A DNA stretch of 22,566 nt from a virus: the IMG/VR virus record IMGVR_UViG_3300044733_000186, positions 1 to 22,566 of that record; one strand, given 5' to 3'. Shown one piece after another: positions 6,452 through 14,351 of this stretch. Position numbers and translations under genes: made by a program. The notes beneath the pieces were generated by a model. The model was not told where the DNA came from and ran no database searches. It saw nothing but the letters and a program-made list of their open reading frames with translations. Position 1 is the first letter of the stretch. Each line of letters begins with the position of its first letter.

Positions 6452-8203
6452 TTACTTCCTACGGAAAGAGTCGAGAGCCGGTTTACCTTTGGACCCGCCA
6501 GTTGGTGTACCTTTTGGTTTTACGTATGTCATGCCAGCGCCGCGCACAAGTATCGGCAAGACTACGTTTTGCCATTTTGCCAGACGTTCGTTAGCGGGCG
6601 TGTTGGGGTCAGCTATATCACCCATCGTGCTAGCTATTAAGCGGACGTCAGCGTCTGAGATTTGCGCGCCTAACTTACCGCGCAACTTTTCAAACGTCAT
6701 ATTATCTTTTATTGACGCTAGTTGGCCTATTGCCACGCGCCCCGGCGTAGATTCGCCAAAGAAACCAACTATGTCGGAACCAATCTTTTCCAAGCCGCCG
6801 CTAGTAGATGCTTTGATTAACGCTGAAACTGAGTCTTCGCCCGTTTTTTCGTTGTAATCAAACAAATCAAGGGTTTTCTTAAATCCTTTCTGGCGCTGTT
6901 GTTCACCGATAGTTTGCGATTTGGGCGCCGCGCTTGTAGGTGTACCCGCGCCTGTCGATGTGCCTGTGCCTGTACGTGGAGGTGTAGCGGTTGCGCCGGT
7001 AGGCGCGCCAGCGCCGCCAAACACAGTCCTAACATACTTACGTGTTTCTAGCGGGACATGGTTAATCCAGCCGTTAGCACCACCTTTTTTCAGCGCGCTA
7101 CGCACGGCGCCGGGGCCAGCGTTGTACGCAGCCGCCGCCAACTTTTCGTCGCCGCCGAAGTCACGTAACTGCTTTTCATAGTATGCTTTGCCGAGCGCAA
7201 GGTTATACTCAGGATCGTTGCGGTAGCGGTTGTCATCGAACGGAAGTCCTGCCAACTTAGCCGCTTCTGGCGCCGTGCCCGGCATAACCTGAGCAATACC
7301 AATAGCGCCTGCCGATGACGTGAGCGGGCGACCGTTGCGGTCAAACTGCTTACCGCGAGACTCCGCCTGTATCATTCTACTAAACGTATTACCGCCAGCG
7401 CCCGGCGTGCCGAGGCTGATCGACGGGCCGCCAACAGCGGGGGATGGCTGCTCCATCCGAGGCTGCACAAGGGGCGCGCCTGTGCCAGCGCCAACCGCGT
7501 ATGGCGACCTAACGCCAGTGCTGGCGAAAGTAGGTTCGCGTGCCGGAAGACTGCGGTTTTGAGTTGGGTCGCCAATAAGGGCTTCGGCGGCTACGCCGGT
7601 AACTGGGTTTACGTTATACAAGGTGCTGTCAACAACTTGTTGGGTCATTTTAACCGGTTCTGGCGCTGCCGTAAACCGGAACAGTTCTTGACCCATAATA
7701 GGTGACGCAGGGTTAGCGTCGTAGAACACCGTAGCGTCGCCTACCTTTTCTGATTTTACTTCAGGCATCACAAATTTAAGCGCCGCGCGCGCGGGTTCCG
7801 ACTGCGCGATAAATTGCATCACAAATAGTTTGCGTGCATTTGGGTCAGGTATATCCTGTATCTGTTTTAGTATGGGGCCAAATTTGTCCTGTTCCATCCC
7901 AACCGAGGCAAAAGTTTGCCCAGCCTGCATTATGGTTTCGTTGGATGGATCGCGCAATATGCCCACCAAGCCGGTGCCTAATGCGCCCGCTACTCTTGCG
8001 GGTTGCTCCGCGCCGAACTTTGCCACGTCGCGCGCTTCGGCTGCCTGCGCGTATTGCATCTCCTGACGTGTGCGCTGGGCTTGAAGGGCCGCAGCTTCTG
8101 CTTGACGCGCCATATTCATCATGTTTGAATACTGCGCGGTCTGACGCGCAGGATCAGGAAGCTGAGGGTTACGCGCCTGAAGGGCTATCATTTGGTTTGG
8201 CAT
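6452..8203 (-). CDS. Ejection protein with soluble lytic transglycosylase (SLT) domain
   Basis: In this 583-residue protein a lysozyme-like SLT domain spans about residues 272-395: catalytic E281 in QAESRGKQ, SSAGAIGIAQVMPGTA (296-311), then AAAAYNAGPGAV (356-367) and the end motif ETRKYVRTV. It should open the peptidoglycan locally during DNA entry, as the transglycosylase part of T7 gp16 does. The first 270 residues are helical with a Gln/Ala-rich start; a Thr/Gly/Pro linker (400-426) leads to a C-terminal helical domain. It lies between two other ejection proteins with gaps of 2 and 3 bases, which matches the three-ejection-protein set of P22-type phages. No signal peptide, consistent with packaging inside the head. 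Confidence 0.9.
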   Translation of the reverse strand: MPNQMIALQARNPQLPDPARQTAQYSNMMNMARQAEAAALQAQRTRQEMQYAQAAEARDVAKFGAEQPARVAGALGTGLVGILRDPSNETIMQAGQTFASVGMEQDKFGPILKQIQDIPDPNARKLFVMQFIAQSEPARAALKFVMPEVKSEKVGDATVFYDANPASPIMGQELFRFTAAPEPVKMTQQVVDSTLYNVNPVTGVAAEALIGDPTQNRSLPAREPTFASTGVRSPYAVGAGTGAPLVQPRMEQPSPAVGGPSISLGTPGAGGNTFSRMIQAESRGKQFDRNGRPLTSSAGAIGIAQVMPGTAPEAAKLAGLPFDDNRYRNDPEYNLALGKAYYEKQLRDFGGDEKLAAAAYNAGPGAVRSALKKGGANGWINHVPLETRKYVRTVFGGAGAPTGATATPPRTGTGTSTGAGTPTSAAPKSQTIGEQQRQKGFKKTLDLFDYNEKTGEDSVSALIKASTSGGLEKIGSDIVGFFGESTPGRVAIGQLASIKDNMTFEKLRGKLGAQISDADVRLIASTMGDIADPNTPANERLAKWQNVVLPILVRGAGMTYVKPKGTPTGGSKGKPALDSFRRK

Positions 8204-8206
8204 GAT

Positions 8207-8956
8207 TTATCCGTCGTCTGAAAGTGGGTTGATGCCGCCGCTACCGGGTGTTCTGTTTTTATAGTACTGCATAATGGCGTTGTTCATAGGTGCATTGGCT
8301 GCGTATCCACCTATCTGACCCAACGCGTTTGTCAGCGCGTTAGCAGAGCCGATGTAACCAGATGCGCGGGCTTGACCTGCGTTATATATGTTTGATGCTT
8401 GGTTCTGACCCATCTGTCCAGCAGCACCCGTAAGCACGTTAGTGGCGGACTGACCCGAACCCATCAGCGATTGCAGCGGATTAAGACGCGCCGACCGCTC
8501 GACCTGATAGCGGTTAAACGCGTTCTGATATTCTTGGCTGGCTAAGTCTTGGCCGAAACGCTGCACACCCTTCAGAGTGGAGCCGGACAACAGATTGCCG
8601 CGCGCGGCTGCCGACCGCTCTAGCGCCTTCATGCCTTCCGCTTGGCGAAAAGCATAGCCGGGGTCTTGCTGGAATTGATCAGTACCAAAGGCTTTCGCCA
8701 TACTGCCGTAGCCAGCGGCGGTATTGTCACCGCCGATACCTAGTAGCCGCATAAGTTCATTTTGCGCGGTAAGGCCACCTTCACGAAATGGCGCTTGCAG
8801 TTCCGTTTGCCGCTGGAACATCCGCTCCTGCGCTGCGGTCGCGTCTTGCGCCGCGCGCTCTTGCGTTGCTGCTGCTTTTTTAGCTGCTTTTCCCGATATG
8901 GCGGCACCGCCAATTGCGGCTGTAGCTGTTATAGCTGCTGCTGCTGCTAGACCCAT
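8207..8956 (-). CDS. DNA transfer/ejection protein, P22 gp7-like position
   Basis: This 249-residue protein has an Ala-rich hydrophobic N-terminus (LAAAAAITATAAIGGAAISG) and a central block typical of phage DNA-transfer proteins: QQDPGYAFRQAEGMKALE followed by SAAARGNLLSGSTLKG and LASQEYQNAFNRYQ (about 96-150). The rest is low-complexity Gly/Asn/Ala with several NA-rich helices. It would be packed in the head and released first or with its two neighbours to form the DNA-entry channel. GCT codon runs near the start encode the alanines. The family is recognised from the DPGY-FR-EG-KALE block; the equivalence to P22 gp7 is by size and gene order. Confidence 0.85.
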   Translation of the reverse strand: MGLAAAAAITATAAIGGAAISGKAAKKAAATQERAAQDATAAQERMFQRQTELQAPFREGGLTAQNELMRLLGIGGDNTAAGYGSMAKAFGTDQFQQDPGYAFRQAEGMKALERSAAARGNLLSGSTLKGVQRFGQDLASQEYQNAFNRYQVERSARLNPLQSLMGSGQSATNVLTGAAGQMGQNQASNIYNAGQARASGYIGSANALTNALGQIGGYAANAPMNNAIMQYYKNRTPGSGGINPLSDDG

Positions 8957-8957
8957 T

Positions 8958-10025
8958 TTACGCTTCCTTCAGTTGCAAACGGTACGCACTACCGTGATCT
9001 TGCGCGCCGAGGCGCTTGTATAGCATGGAAATACGGGGGCCGGAACCCCTTTTCCCTGCCTCAAAAAACACTTCGTCAACCCCTTTATTTTTTAGTTCTT
9101 TAATTGCTTCGCGTTGCAGTTTCAATCCCAGACCGGGGAACTCTGGCGACGCGAAGAATGTGGTGTTCGTAGCGGATAAAATGTCTGGGGAAGTCAGCGA
9201 CGGCGATATTAGCGTCATCAGATAACCAAACATACGACCATTACACCGCGCAGTCATTATCTGCATAGCGCCAACATTGTCCAGCGCGCGCATCAGCGGC
9301 AAGTTTTTATTCTGCCAGTTGCCCGGTGTCTCGCCGACGCCCACAAGATGTTCGTCAAATAGCTTATCGGCATCCTGCACCCAGCTATCAAAGTCTTCTG
9401 TCTGAAAAGTGATGCCTTCGGGCGGCTCGTCTACTTTCGGCGTTAGCGCCGCTATCGTCTGGTGTTTGGCAATCGACGCCAGCTTTTCCATCGCTGGCGC
9501 GTATGCTGCATAGTGACGCATCATGGCTGGCATACTGATCTGGATGTTGACAGGCGCTATCTGCGCCCAATGCGCGGAGTCATGCGGCTGCTGAAGGCAA
9601 TGCTCGAATACAGCAGCGCAAGTGTCTTCTTCATTCAGGCTGTCAAACGACACTGACAAGACGTTGGGCAACCGCGCCTCTATCTGGTCTAGGCTGCGGT
9701 CCAGCTTCAGCAGTACGGCGTCAAGTTTATCGCGGTCAAACTGCGTGCCGGGTATGCTCATCAGACTTTCAACAACTTCGTCGCGGGGCCGGCGTACAAC
9801 CAGAACGCGGGCGTCAGGGGCAAACCGCTCTAGCAGTCTCCACCAAGGCGCGCCGGCTGTCTCCGCAGTGCCAATGTTAGGCTGCGAGAACCATGCCTGC
9901 ACATCGTCAAGGCTACGCATATGCCGTAACTCTTCGTGGCCGCACATCCATTCACCATAAGTCAGAAAACGGGACAGCCAAGCTGATCGCGATCTGGGTA
10001 ATGAAAATACGACGAAGGGCGGCAT
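8958..10025 (-). CDS. Sulfotransferase-like plus GNAT acetyltransferase-like fusion
   Basis: The first part of this 355-residue protein looks like a sulfotransferase/P-loop enzyme: FSLPRSRSAWLSRFL (7-21) is the 5'-phosphosulfate-binding loop pattern and VLVVRRPRDEVVESL (74-88) the 3'-phosphate motif that binds PAPS. From about 205 onward the protein looks like a GNAT fold: ARCNGRMFGYLM (259-270) as strands 3-4, FPGLGLKLQREAIKEL (296-311) as a somewhat degenerate acetyl-CoA loop and helix, then VDEVFFEAG and MLYKRLGAQ, the usual C-terminal GNAT signature. The gene overlaps the upstream stop by one base (TAATG) and is one base from the DNA-transfer gene, so it is co-translated with virion genes. 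What it modifies is unknown; virion protein, host surface or a metabolite are all possible. Confidence 0.78.
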   Translation of the reverse strand: MPPFVVFSLPRSRSAWLSRFLTYGEWMCGHEELRHMRSLDDVQAWFSQPNIGTAETAGAPWWRLLERFAPDARVLVVRRPRDEVVESLMSIPGTQFDRDKLDAVLLKLDRSLDQIEARLPNVLSVSFDSLNEEDTCAAVFEHCLQQPHDSAHWAQIAPVNIQISMPAMMRHYAAYAPAMEKLASIAKHQTIAALTPKVDEPPEGITFQTEDFDSWVQDADKLFDEHLVGVGETPGNWQNKNLPLMRALDNVGAMQIMTARCNGRMFGYLMTLISPSLTSPDILSATNTTFFASPEFPGLGLKLQREAIKELKNKGVDEVFFEAGKRGSGPRISMLYKRLGAQDHGSAYRLQLKEA

Positions 10026-10360
10026 TAGCTAACCAGACGGCCTGACGCGCGGATGTTGATGGCGGACGCCGTGCCAGCGATTGTGCTGATGAAGCCATTG
10101 TTAGGCAGCACATGACCAACCAGTTCAGGAAACGTATACGTCTCTGATGGCTGGAGCGTCTTGGTCTTAACAATCAAGTTGTCGTTACCGGCGCTGCCCG
10201 CAGCCGTCACAAGGTTGACGCTGATCGTCGCTGCGCTGACGCTGTAGTTAGTTGCGGTGAACTTGTCGATGATCGTCTGCACGCCGTTCGACGTGTACTG
10301 CGTCGTCTGGCTGTTCTCCGCTGTCTTAGCGGGAATGATGTTACTAATAGATACGGCCAT
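10025..10360 (-). CDS. Small beta-rich structural protein (111 aa)
   Basis: This protein is mostly beta strand by composition: alternating hydrophobic/polar stretches such as YSVSAATISVNLV and ISTIAGTASAINIRASG, with few charged residues. There is no signal, TM helix or cysteine. The sequence ends in RASGRLVS. Proteins with this LQPSETYTFPELVGHVL style appear in phage head-tail regions as small head or tail decorations. It begins one base after the C1q-like gene and ends overlapping the sulfotransferase start. Likely a virion component; exact place unknown. Confidence 0.7.
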   Translation of the reverse strand: MAVSISNIIPAKTAENSQTTQYTSNGVQTIIDKFTATNYSVSAATISVNLVTAAGSAGNDNLIVKTKTLQPSETYTFPELVGHVLPNNGFISTIAGTASAINIRASGRLVS

Positions 10361-10361
10361 A

Positions 10362-11210
10362 TTATGTCTCCAAAGAACTTATGTTGTCTGTCACCGTCAA
10401 AATGATTGACGGAACGGAAGGGTGTACGGCAGACGCCGCTTCAGCTAACAAAATAACAGATGTGTCGTCCACTTCCCACATTAATTCGATGTAGTCGCCA
10501 GCGTTTAGTTGGATGACGTAATTCCATGCAGCCAAAATTTCAGCGTTATTACCTTGTATGCGGATTTGACCGGCGCTGTCAGGGACGTTAACGCCGTTCT
10601 TGCGTAACCATATCCACACCAAACCGACACCGCCCGCCGTTTTATCTAGCTGCGCGGAGAACTGCACGTTGTAGACATTTGGCCGGTCAACAAAGATGCG
10701 CGACGTTGGTGTGCCGCGGGTGACGCCTACCGACAAATCAGTGGTGTTGAACGTCATGGCGTAGGCTGTGTTGATTGCTGCCGCTGTCTGTGATGTCGTG
10801 TCATAGAAAGAACCGTAGCGCGGCGACCGAAACTCTTTTGGTGGCGGCGACAGCGCCAGCGCCTGCAACTGCGATTGGATAACCGCGATGTCGCTTTCCG
10901 TAGCAGCCGGCGGCGTGACGCCGGTGGCCTGCGCCAGACTGTTTACCTTGGCATCCACGTCAGCCGTAGCAGAACAGCAGTCAGGGGCGCTTTCGGTTGT
11001 CTGCGCCAACGACTCCAGCATGGCGTCATAGGACGCTATCAGCGACGTAGCGTCCGGCGCTAACTCGACTTCGTCTTGGTTGGTCTGCGTAGCTGTCAAC
11101 AGCGATAGGAAGAACCGATACCATTCACGGCTAATCGCGCCTGACCGTTCGTCGATCAGGGCCACACGCGGCGGCGTTAGCTGTGTAGGATTGATCGGCG
11201 AATACGCCAT
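10362..11210 (-). CDS. Virion protein with helical N-terminus and C1q/TNF-like C-terminal domain
   Basis: The 282-residue protein starts with a motif often seen in phage structural proteins, ERSGAISREWYRFFLSLL (21-38), followed by an acidic helical/coiled-coil part (about 45-120, with C77-C78). Residues 130-280 form a beta-sandwich that reads as C1q/TNF-like: YGSFYDTTSQTAA, then IFVDRPNVYNVQFSAQL, VWIWLRKNGVNV and VIQLNAGDYIELMWEVD. Such domains trimerise and may be needle, fibre or knob parts. It could occupy the P22 gp26 tail-needle slot, directly after the gp10-like gene in transcription order, but this is only by position. Its start overlaps the gp10-like stop by one base. Confidence 0.78.
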   Translation of the reverse strand: MAYSPINPTQLTPPRVALIDERSGAISREWYRFFLSLLTATQTNQDEVELAPDATSLIASYDAMLESLAQTTESAPDCCSATADVDAKVNSLAQATGVTPPAATESDIAVIQSQLQALALSPPPKEFRSPRYGSFYDTTSQTAAAINTAYAMTFNTTDLSVGVTRGTPTSRIFVDRPNVYNVQFSAQLDKTAGGVGLVWIWLRKNGVNVPDSAGQIRIQGNNAEILAAWNYVIQLNAGDYIELMWEVDDTSVILLAEAASAVHPSVPSIILTVTDNISSLET

Positions 11211-12640
11211 TAGGCAGTCGTTCCGCTGAGCAGCAGTTCAGCGCCCATGATGTAAATCCGTACAGGGTCGGTGCCTGACACTTCGTAGACGCGGTCGCGT
11301 ATCTTCATCGTCGCGCCAAGGCGGCGCCAAATGGTACGATAGCCAGAACGGCCAATACGGCCCATCGACTTCCAGTGTTCGCTGGACCATGTGTGCCCGC
11401 CGTCGTCCGACCAGCGCAGCATGGCTTGCGGATTGCTGCCTTGGCCGTTGTTCAGGCCCACGCCTGTCTCGCAGTCAAGCTGCATGGAGTGCTGGATAGT
11501 ACGCGCAAGGTTGTTAGCGCCCGTCGGCAGCGCACGCCATGACCGCAGCCATTTCTGCGGTGCGCCATCGTCAGCGTATACGTTCAGGTCGAATGAATAA
11601 ATCTTGCCGTTCTGATAGTCGCCGACCACCGTAGTGGCGTTGAAGAACATCTGACTGCTGGCGCGGTGACGGTTAAACTCACCGTTAGCGAACGACGCCC
11701 GCTCATGCCATGCGCCGGTGGCGACATCATACACCCATGTGGTGTTGGCGGTGGGGAAGTTCAGAACGTAGAAGCTGTGGCCGTCCTGCTGATACGTGTA
11801 GCCGGTTGCGTCCGAAATGTCGGCATACTCTTGCATCTGCCATTCGATAGCGTGCGTAGACACACGCTGACCGATGTAGCCAGCGGCCCTGTAGACGATC
11901 CCTTGACCGCGCGCGTCCTTGCCTAGCCAATAGACTTGATTGTCCATCTTGGCGATGCTGTACGGCGCCGCGCAGCCTAGTTCGTTGAACGCGCCTTGGA
12001 TACGCGTCAGCGGGAAGTCGAGCAGCCCTGCGTCGTACCAGACTTCGGTCGAGTTGGTGCCGAACACCCACACTTCGCGGTGGTCAACAAATATAGCGAC
12101 CACATTGTCAGGGTTGCCTTCGGCGCTGGCAAACTCCAGCGGATCAACAGACAGGCCGTCAAGCAGCGATGTAACCCAGATTTTCTGCGTGCCGGGTTCG
12201 TTGAACGTAAAATAGCCGTCGATGTAGCCGACCGTGCCGGCGCCGGGGAAGTCAGGGTCGGTGATCTGCTGGAACACATCGGTGTTGGCGTTGTAGATGT
12301 AACCTAGCGGGTTAGCAGCTATGAATAGCTGCGTGCCGTTGTCAGCCATGCTGACAGGGCCAGTGCCGCCTACAGTGCCTTTGGCGACCGCGTTCCAGTT
12401 GCTGTCGATCTGATACAGCGTAGGGCCAGATACGGCATAGCCGTAGTCGCCATAGGTCCACAGCCCGCGGATAGGACCGATGCCAACAGTTGCTAGGGTA
12501 GTCAGCCCCGGCGCGCGCTGAAGGAACGCTGGTTCCTTGCCGCCTTCTGGGACAATCTCAGGAAATAGGTTAACCATGCGGTTGTCGGCGGCGTTGACGC
12601 TTCTAGCGACATACGCCGACCCAAGGATCGGCGTCTTCAT
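11210..12640 (-). CDS. Head-completion/DNA-stabilisation protein, P22 gp10-like
   Basis: At 476 residues it is close to P22 gp10 (472). The start MKTPILGSAYVARSVNAADN with RMVNLFPEI is typical of this family, and the body has repeated beta blades (GPIRGLWTYGDYGYAVSGPTLY, then VGYIDGYFTFNEPGTQKIWV) as in a beta-propeller hub. The end NRVYE-type block (RDRVYEVSGTDPVRIYIMGAELL) is also characteristic. In P22 gp10 closes the portal below gp4 and carries the tailspikes. It lies directly after the gp4-like gene with a one-base overlap, as expected. Confidence 0.9.
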   Translation of the reverse strand: MKTPILGSAYVARSVNAADNRMVNLFPEIVPEGGKEPAFLQRAPGLTTLATVGIGPIRGLWTYGDYGYAVSGPTLYQIDSNWNAVAKGTVGGTGPVSMADNGTQLFIAANPLGYIYNANTDVFQQITDPDFPGAGTVGYIDGYFTFNEPGTQKIWVTSLLDGLSVDPLEFASAEGNPDNVVAIFVDHREVWVFGTNSTEVWYDAGLLDFPLTRIQGAFNELGCAAPYSIAKMDNQVYWLGKDARGQGIVYRAAGYIGQRVSTHAIEWQMQEYADISDATGYTYQQDGHSFYVLNFPTANTTWVYDVATGAWHERASFANGEFNRHRASSQMFFNATTVVGDYQNGKIYSFDLNVYADDGAPQKWLRSWRALPTGANNLARTIQHSMQLDCETGVGLNNGQGSNPQAMLRWSDDGGHTWSSEHWKSMGRIGRSGYRTIWRRLGATMKIRDRVYEVSGTDPVRIYIMGAELLLSGTTA

Positions 12641-13350
12641 TAGTAGTTCCCAGCGTAGATGTTGAACCGCTGACGTGAAGCAATCAGGCTGTACGGTATC
12701 GACATGATGTCATCAGGGTTGTTGATGCGCTTGATGTTACGCTTCGACGACATCGCCAAACGGCGGACTTGCGACGAAGGCTCCGTGCCGAACTCAGGGG
12801 CCATTTCGCAGGCCAAGTTATAACGGAACGCACGCAGATAGCCGGGCGGGAAATGTAGTTGCGTTGCCAGCGTCGCAGGCTGCGTCAGTTCTTCAACCGA
12901 AATGAAATGCCATGTCAGGTCCGCTGTGGGGCGCGGATAAATAAACATTTCAATGTCAGGGTACGTCATGTTGACGAAAATAACTTGCGGAAATGTCGAT
13001 GTGACGGACTTGACCGCGATACCGTTATACTGCTGCTGGTTGATAAATTTGATGCCGTAGCTGACGCCGGTGCCGGGCTGGACGAAGTACGTCGATTCAT
13101 CAAGCAGGACAGGGCGGTTGCCGACGAAGTCGCCGGAAGGCCCAAGCGTGCGCGATATTTGCCCTGCGGGCCATGTGAATATTTGGTCTTGTGTTGCAAA
13201 GACGGACAGGCGCTCTGTGTTCCAGCTATCAATCATCTGGTTCATGGCGCGCAGTGCGTCTTGCGATGTCTCAGCCGATGGAACTTCGCCTTCTGCCAGA
13301 ACACCTAGAAGCCTAAGCGATCCGTTGATTATGTCCCCAGCCGTATCCAT
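12640..13350 (-). CDS. Tail accessory/head-completion factor, P22 gp4-like
   Basis: The 236-residue protein begins TAGDIINGSLRLLGVLAEGE with ALRAMNQMIDSWNTERLSVF (29-50), the helical signature of the P22 gp4 family that plugs under the portal. The later part has the aromatic/proline-rich FPPGYLRAFRYNLACEMAPEFG block (about 166-187) and RRLAMSSKRNIKRINN. It is longer than P22 gp4 (166 aa), as most environmental relatives are. It lies directly before gp10-like, matching P22 gene order. Its ATG has GGAAG upstream in the tail of the 59-aa gene. Confidence 0.87.
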   Translation of the reverse strand: MDTAGDIINGSLRLLGVLAEGEVPSAETSQDALRAMNQMIDSWNTERLSVFATQDQIFTWPAGQISRTLGPSGDFVGNRPVLLDESTYFVQPGTGVSYGIKFINQQQYNGIAVKSVTSTFPQVIFVNMTYPDIEMFIYPRPTADLTWHFISVEELTQPATLATQLHFPPGYLRAFRYNLACEMAPEFGTEPSSQVRRLAMSSKRNIKRINNPDDIMSIPYSLIASRQRFNIYAGNY

Positions 13351-13353
13351 TGG

Positions 13354-13533
13354 TTAGTCTTCCTGCGTTGTGCGGCGGCGACCTTTGGCTGCCGGCATTT
13401 CGTTTACTGGCGCCTCTACAGGCGCGTTAGGATTATAGCGTTCCCAACCAAAATATTCATCAGAAATCGCTTCTTCTTCTGAAATAGCGACTTTTGCGCC
13501 GTGGACTTCGTGAACAAGATATATAGCAGCCAT
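13354..13533 (-). CDS. Small protein before the gp4-like gene (59 aa)
   Basis: The frame reads MAAIYLVHEVHGAKVAIS, then EEEAISDEYFGWERY, a Pro/Ala linker and the basic end PAAKGRRRTTQED with TAA. A CGGAG Shine-Dalgarno lies 7 bases before the ATG, and the stop is 3 bases before the gp4-like start. The first 30 residues look like a small beta-beta-alpha unit; the tail is positively charged. Similar short proteins starting with MAxIYLxHEVHG sit next to coat genes in related phages to my recollection, so it may be a small head or joining protein. Function unknown. Confidence 0.8.
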   Translation of the reverse strand: MAAIYLVHEVHGAKVAISEEEAISDEYFGWERYNPNAPVEAPVNEMPAAKGRRRTTQED

Positions 13534-13544
13534 AGAAACTCCGT

Positions 13545-13569
13545 AAAATGGACGGCCCGAAAGCCGTCC
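13545..13569 (-). terminator. Hairpin with UUCG loop after the 104-aa head gene
   Basis: On minus-strand RNA GGACGGCU pairs with GGCCGUCC around a UUCG loop (8 pairs, the last one U-G), followed by AUUUUA. It lies in the gap between two genes. The wobble pair forms only in minus-strand RNA. It may be a partial terminator or an mRNA end-protecting hairpin. Confidence 0.7.
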
Positions 13570-13575
13570 ACTATA

Positions 13576-13890
13576 TTAGCTGATCGCCATGAACTGCCAC
13601 TTGGTGCCGTCCGCATAGAACAGCTTGCCACGGCCAGTAGCGTTCGTCGTAATGCCGAGCGAACCTACAGGTGCGGAAGTGGTTGTTGTGTTAGCGGTAA
13701 TCGCCGTGCTGAGAATGTAAACACCTGCGTTAAGATTGGCGGCTACTTCGTCGCCTGTTGTTTCGATTGTCGAAGCAACAACGCCGCCGTTGGCGACGAT
13801 AGCGCCGGTGGCGACGATAGCGCCGCTAACCGTGACGCTTTCAAACTCAGGGTCGGCGTAAGCAACGCCTACTGCTTTAGTATTGGGCAT
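13576..13890 (-). CDS. Small head decoration/fibre-like protein (104 aa)
   Basis: This protein is very poor in charge and rich in Ala, Val, Thr and Gly. Residues 18-45 hold a short-period repeat (SGAIVATGAIVANGGVVAS) that suggests a small beta-solenoid or trimeric fibre shaft, and the end GRGKLFYADGTKWQFMAIS is a typical tip of phage fibre/decoration proteins (ADGTxWQ). It follows the 132-aa protein after a hairpin. AGGAGA lies before the ATG. Likely displayed on the capsid; this is inferred from composition and from its place beside the coat gene. Confidence 0.75.
   Translation of the reverse strand: MPNTKAVGVAYADPEFESVTVSGAIVATGAIVANGGVVASTIETTGDEVAANLNAGVYILSTAITANTTTTSAPVGSLGITTNATGRGKLFYADGTKWQFMAIS
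13791..13825 (-). repeat. 18-base tandem repeat in the 104-aa head gene
   Basis: The 17-base string TGGCGACGATAGCGCCG (plus-strand reading) occurs at 13791-13807 and again at 13809-13825, an 18-base period that encodes six residues per unit (GAIVAT, GAIVAN). It is in frame and near-perfect, so it could lengthen or shorten by slippage without breaking the gene. Confidence 0.9.
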
Positions 13891-13903
13891 AATTGTTCTC
13901 CTG

Positions 13904-13932
13904 AAAAGGATGCCCCGACCGTAGCCGGGGCA
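13904..13932 (-). terminator. Hairpin with cUACGg tetraloop after the 132-aa head gene
   Basis: Minus-strand RNA folds as UGCCCCGGC / GUCGGGGCA, nine pairs including one G-U, capped by UACG closed by C-G, which is a very stable UNCG tetraloop. It is followed by UCCUUUUC. It stands right after the stop of the 132-aa gene and before the ribosome site AGGAGA of the next. Intrinsic terminator or attenuator is likely. Confidence 0.75.
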
Positions 13933-13938
13933 AACCTA

Positions 13939-14337
13939 TTAGCCAGCAATGCGGTACAGGTTGTACGTTGTCGCGCTGGTTTTAACAGCACGGAACAACA
14001 CGCTGCGCGATGCAACGCCTGTACCAACGCCAACCAGCGTCCAGCCTGTGCCTGCCGTGATGGTAGGAACGCCGGTGCTGGTAGCAATCAAAGCAAACTC
14101 AAACGACGAGTTAACTTTGGCGCTGCTAACGTCAGCGTCAACAACGCTAACAGCAGGAAGCGCAAGGTCAGCAGTGCTGCTTGACGTGTATACAACTGCG
14201 CCACCAGCCAAATCGGCAGTGGTCAGCGTAACACCTGCGGTGTACGCAGTAGGGATTGCGGATACGCCCAGCGTGACTTCGCCGAGGTTGCCGTCGCCAA
14301 CTTGATAACCGCCGGCGCCATTAGGTAGAATAGCCAT
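13939..14337 (-). CDS. Small head protein next to coat (132 aa), probable decoration protein
   Basis: This beta-rich, low-charge protein begins MAILPNGAGGYQVGDGNLGE, a start seen in phage minor head proteins, and ends with ATTYNLYRIAG. The central part (TLTTADLAGGAVVYTSSSTADLALPAVSVVDAD) and GTGWTLVGVGTGVASRSVLF look like beta strands of an outer-surface domain. It is translated from a strong AAAGG site just after the coat-gene hairpin. Position directly behind the coat gene and the composition suggest a decoration or cement protein. No enzyme motif is present. Confidence 0.78.
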   Translation of the reverse strand: MAILPNGAGGYQVGDGNLGEVTLGVSAIPTAYTAGVTLTTADLAGGAVVYTSSSTADLALPAVSVVDADVSSAKVNSSFEFALIATSTGVPTITAGTGWTLVGVGTGVASRSVLFRAVKTSATTYNLYRIAG

Positions 14338-14351
14338 GATAAAAATCCTTT

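Noticed and set aside
13501-14184. Plus-strand frame of 227 codons across three small head genes
   Set aside because: It is antisense to three minus-strand genes with good ribosome sites and spans two hairpins; no recognisable domain.
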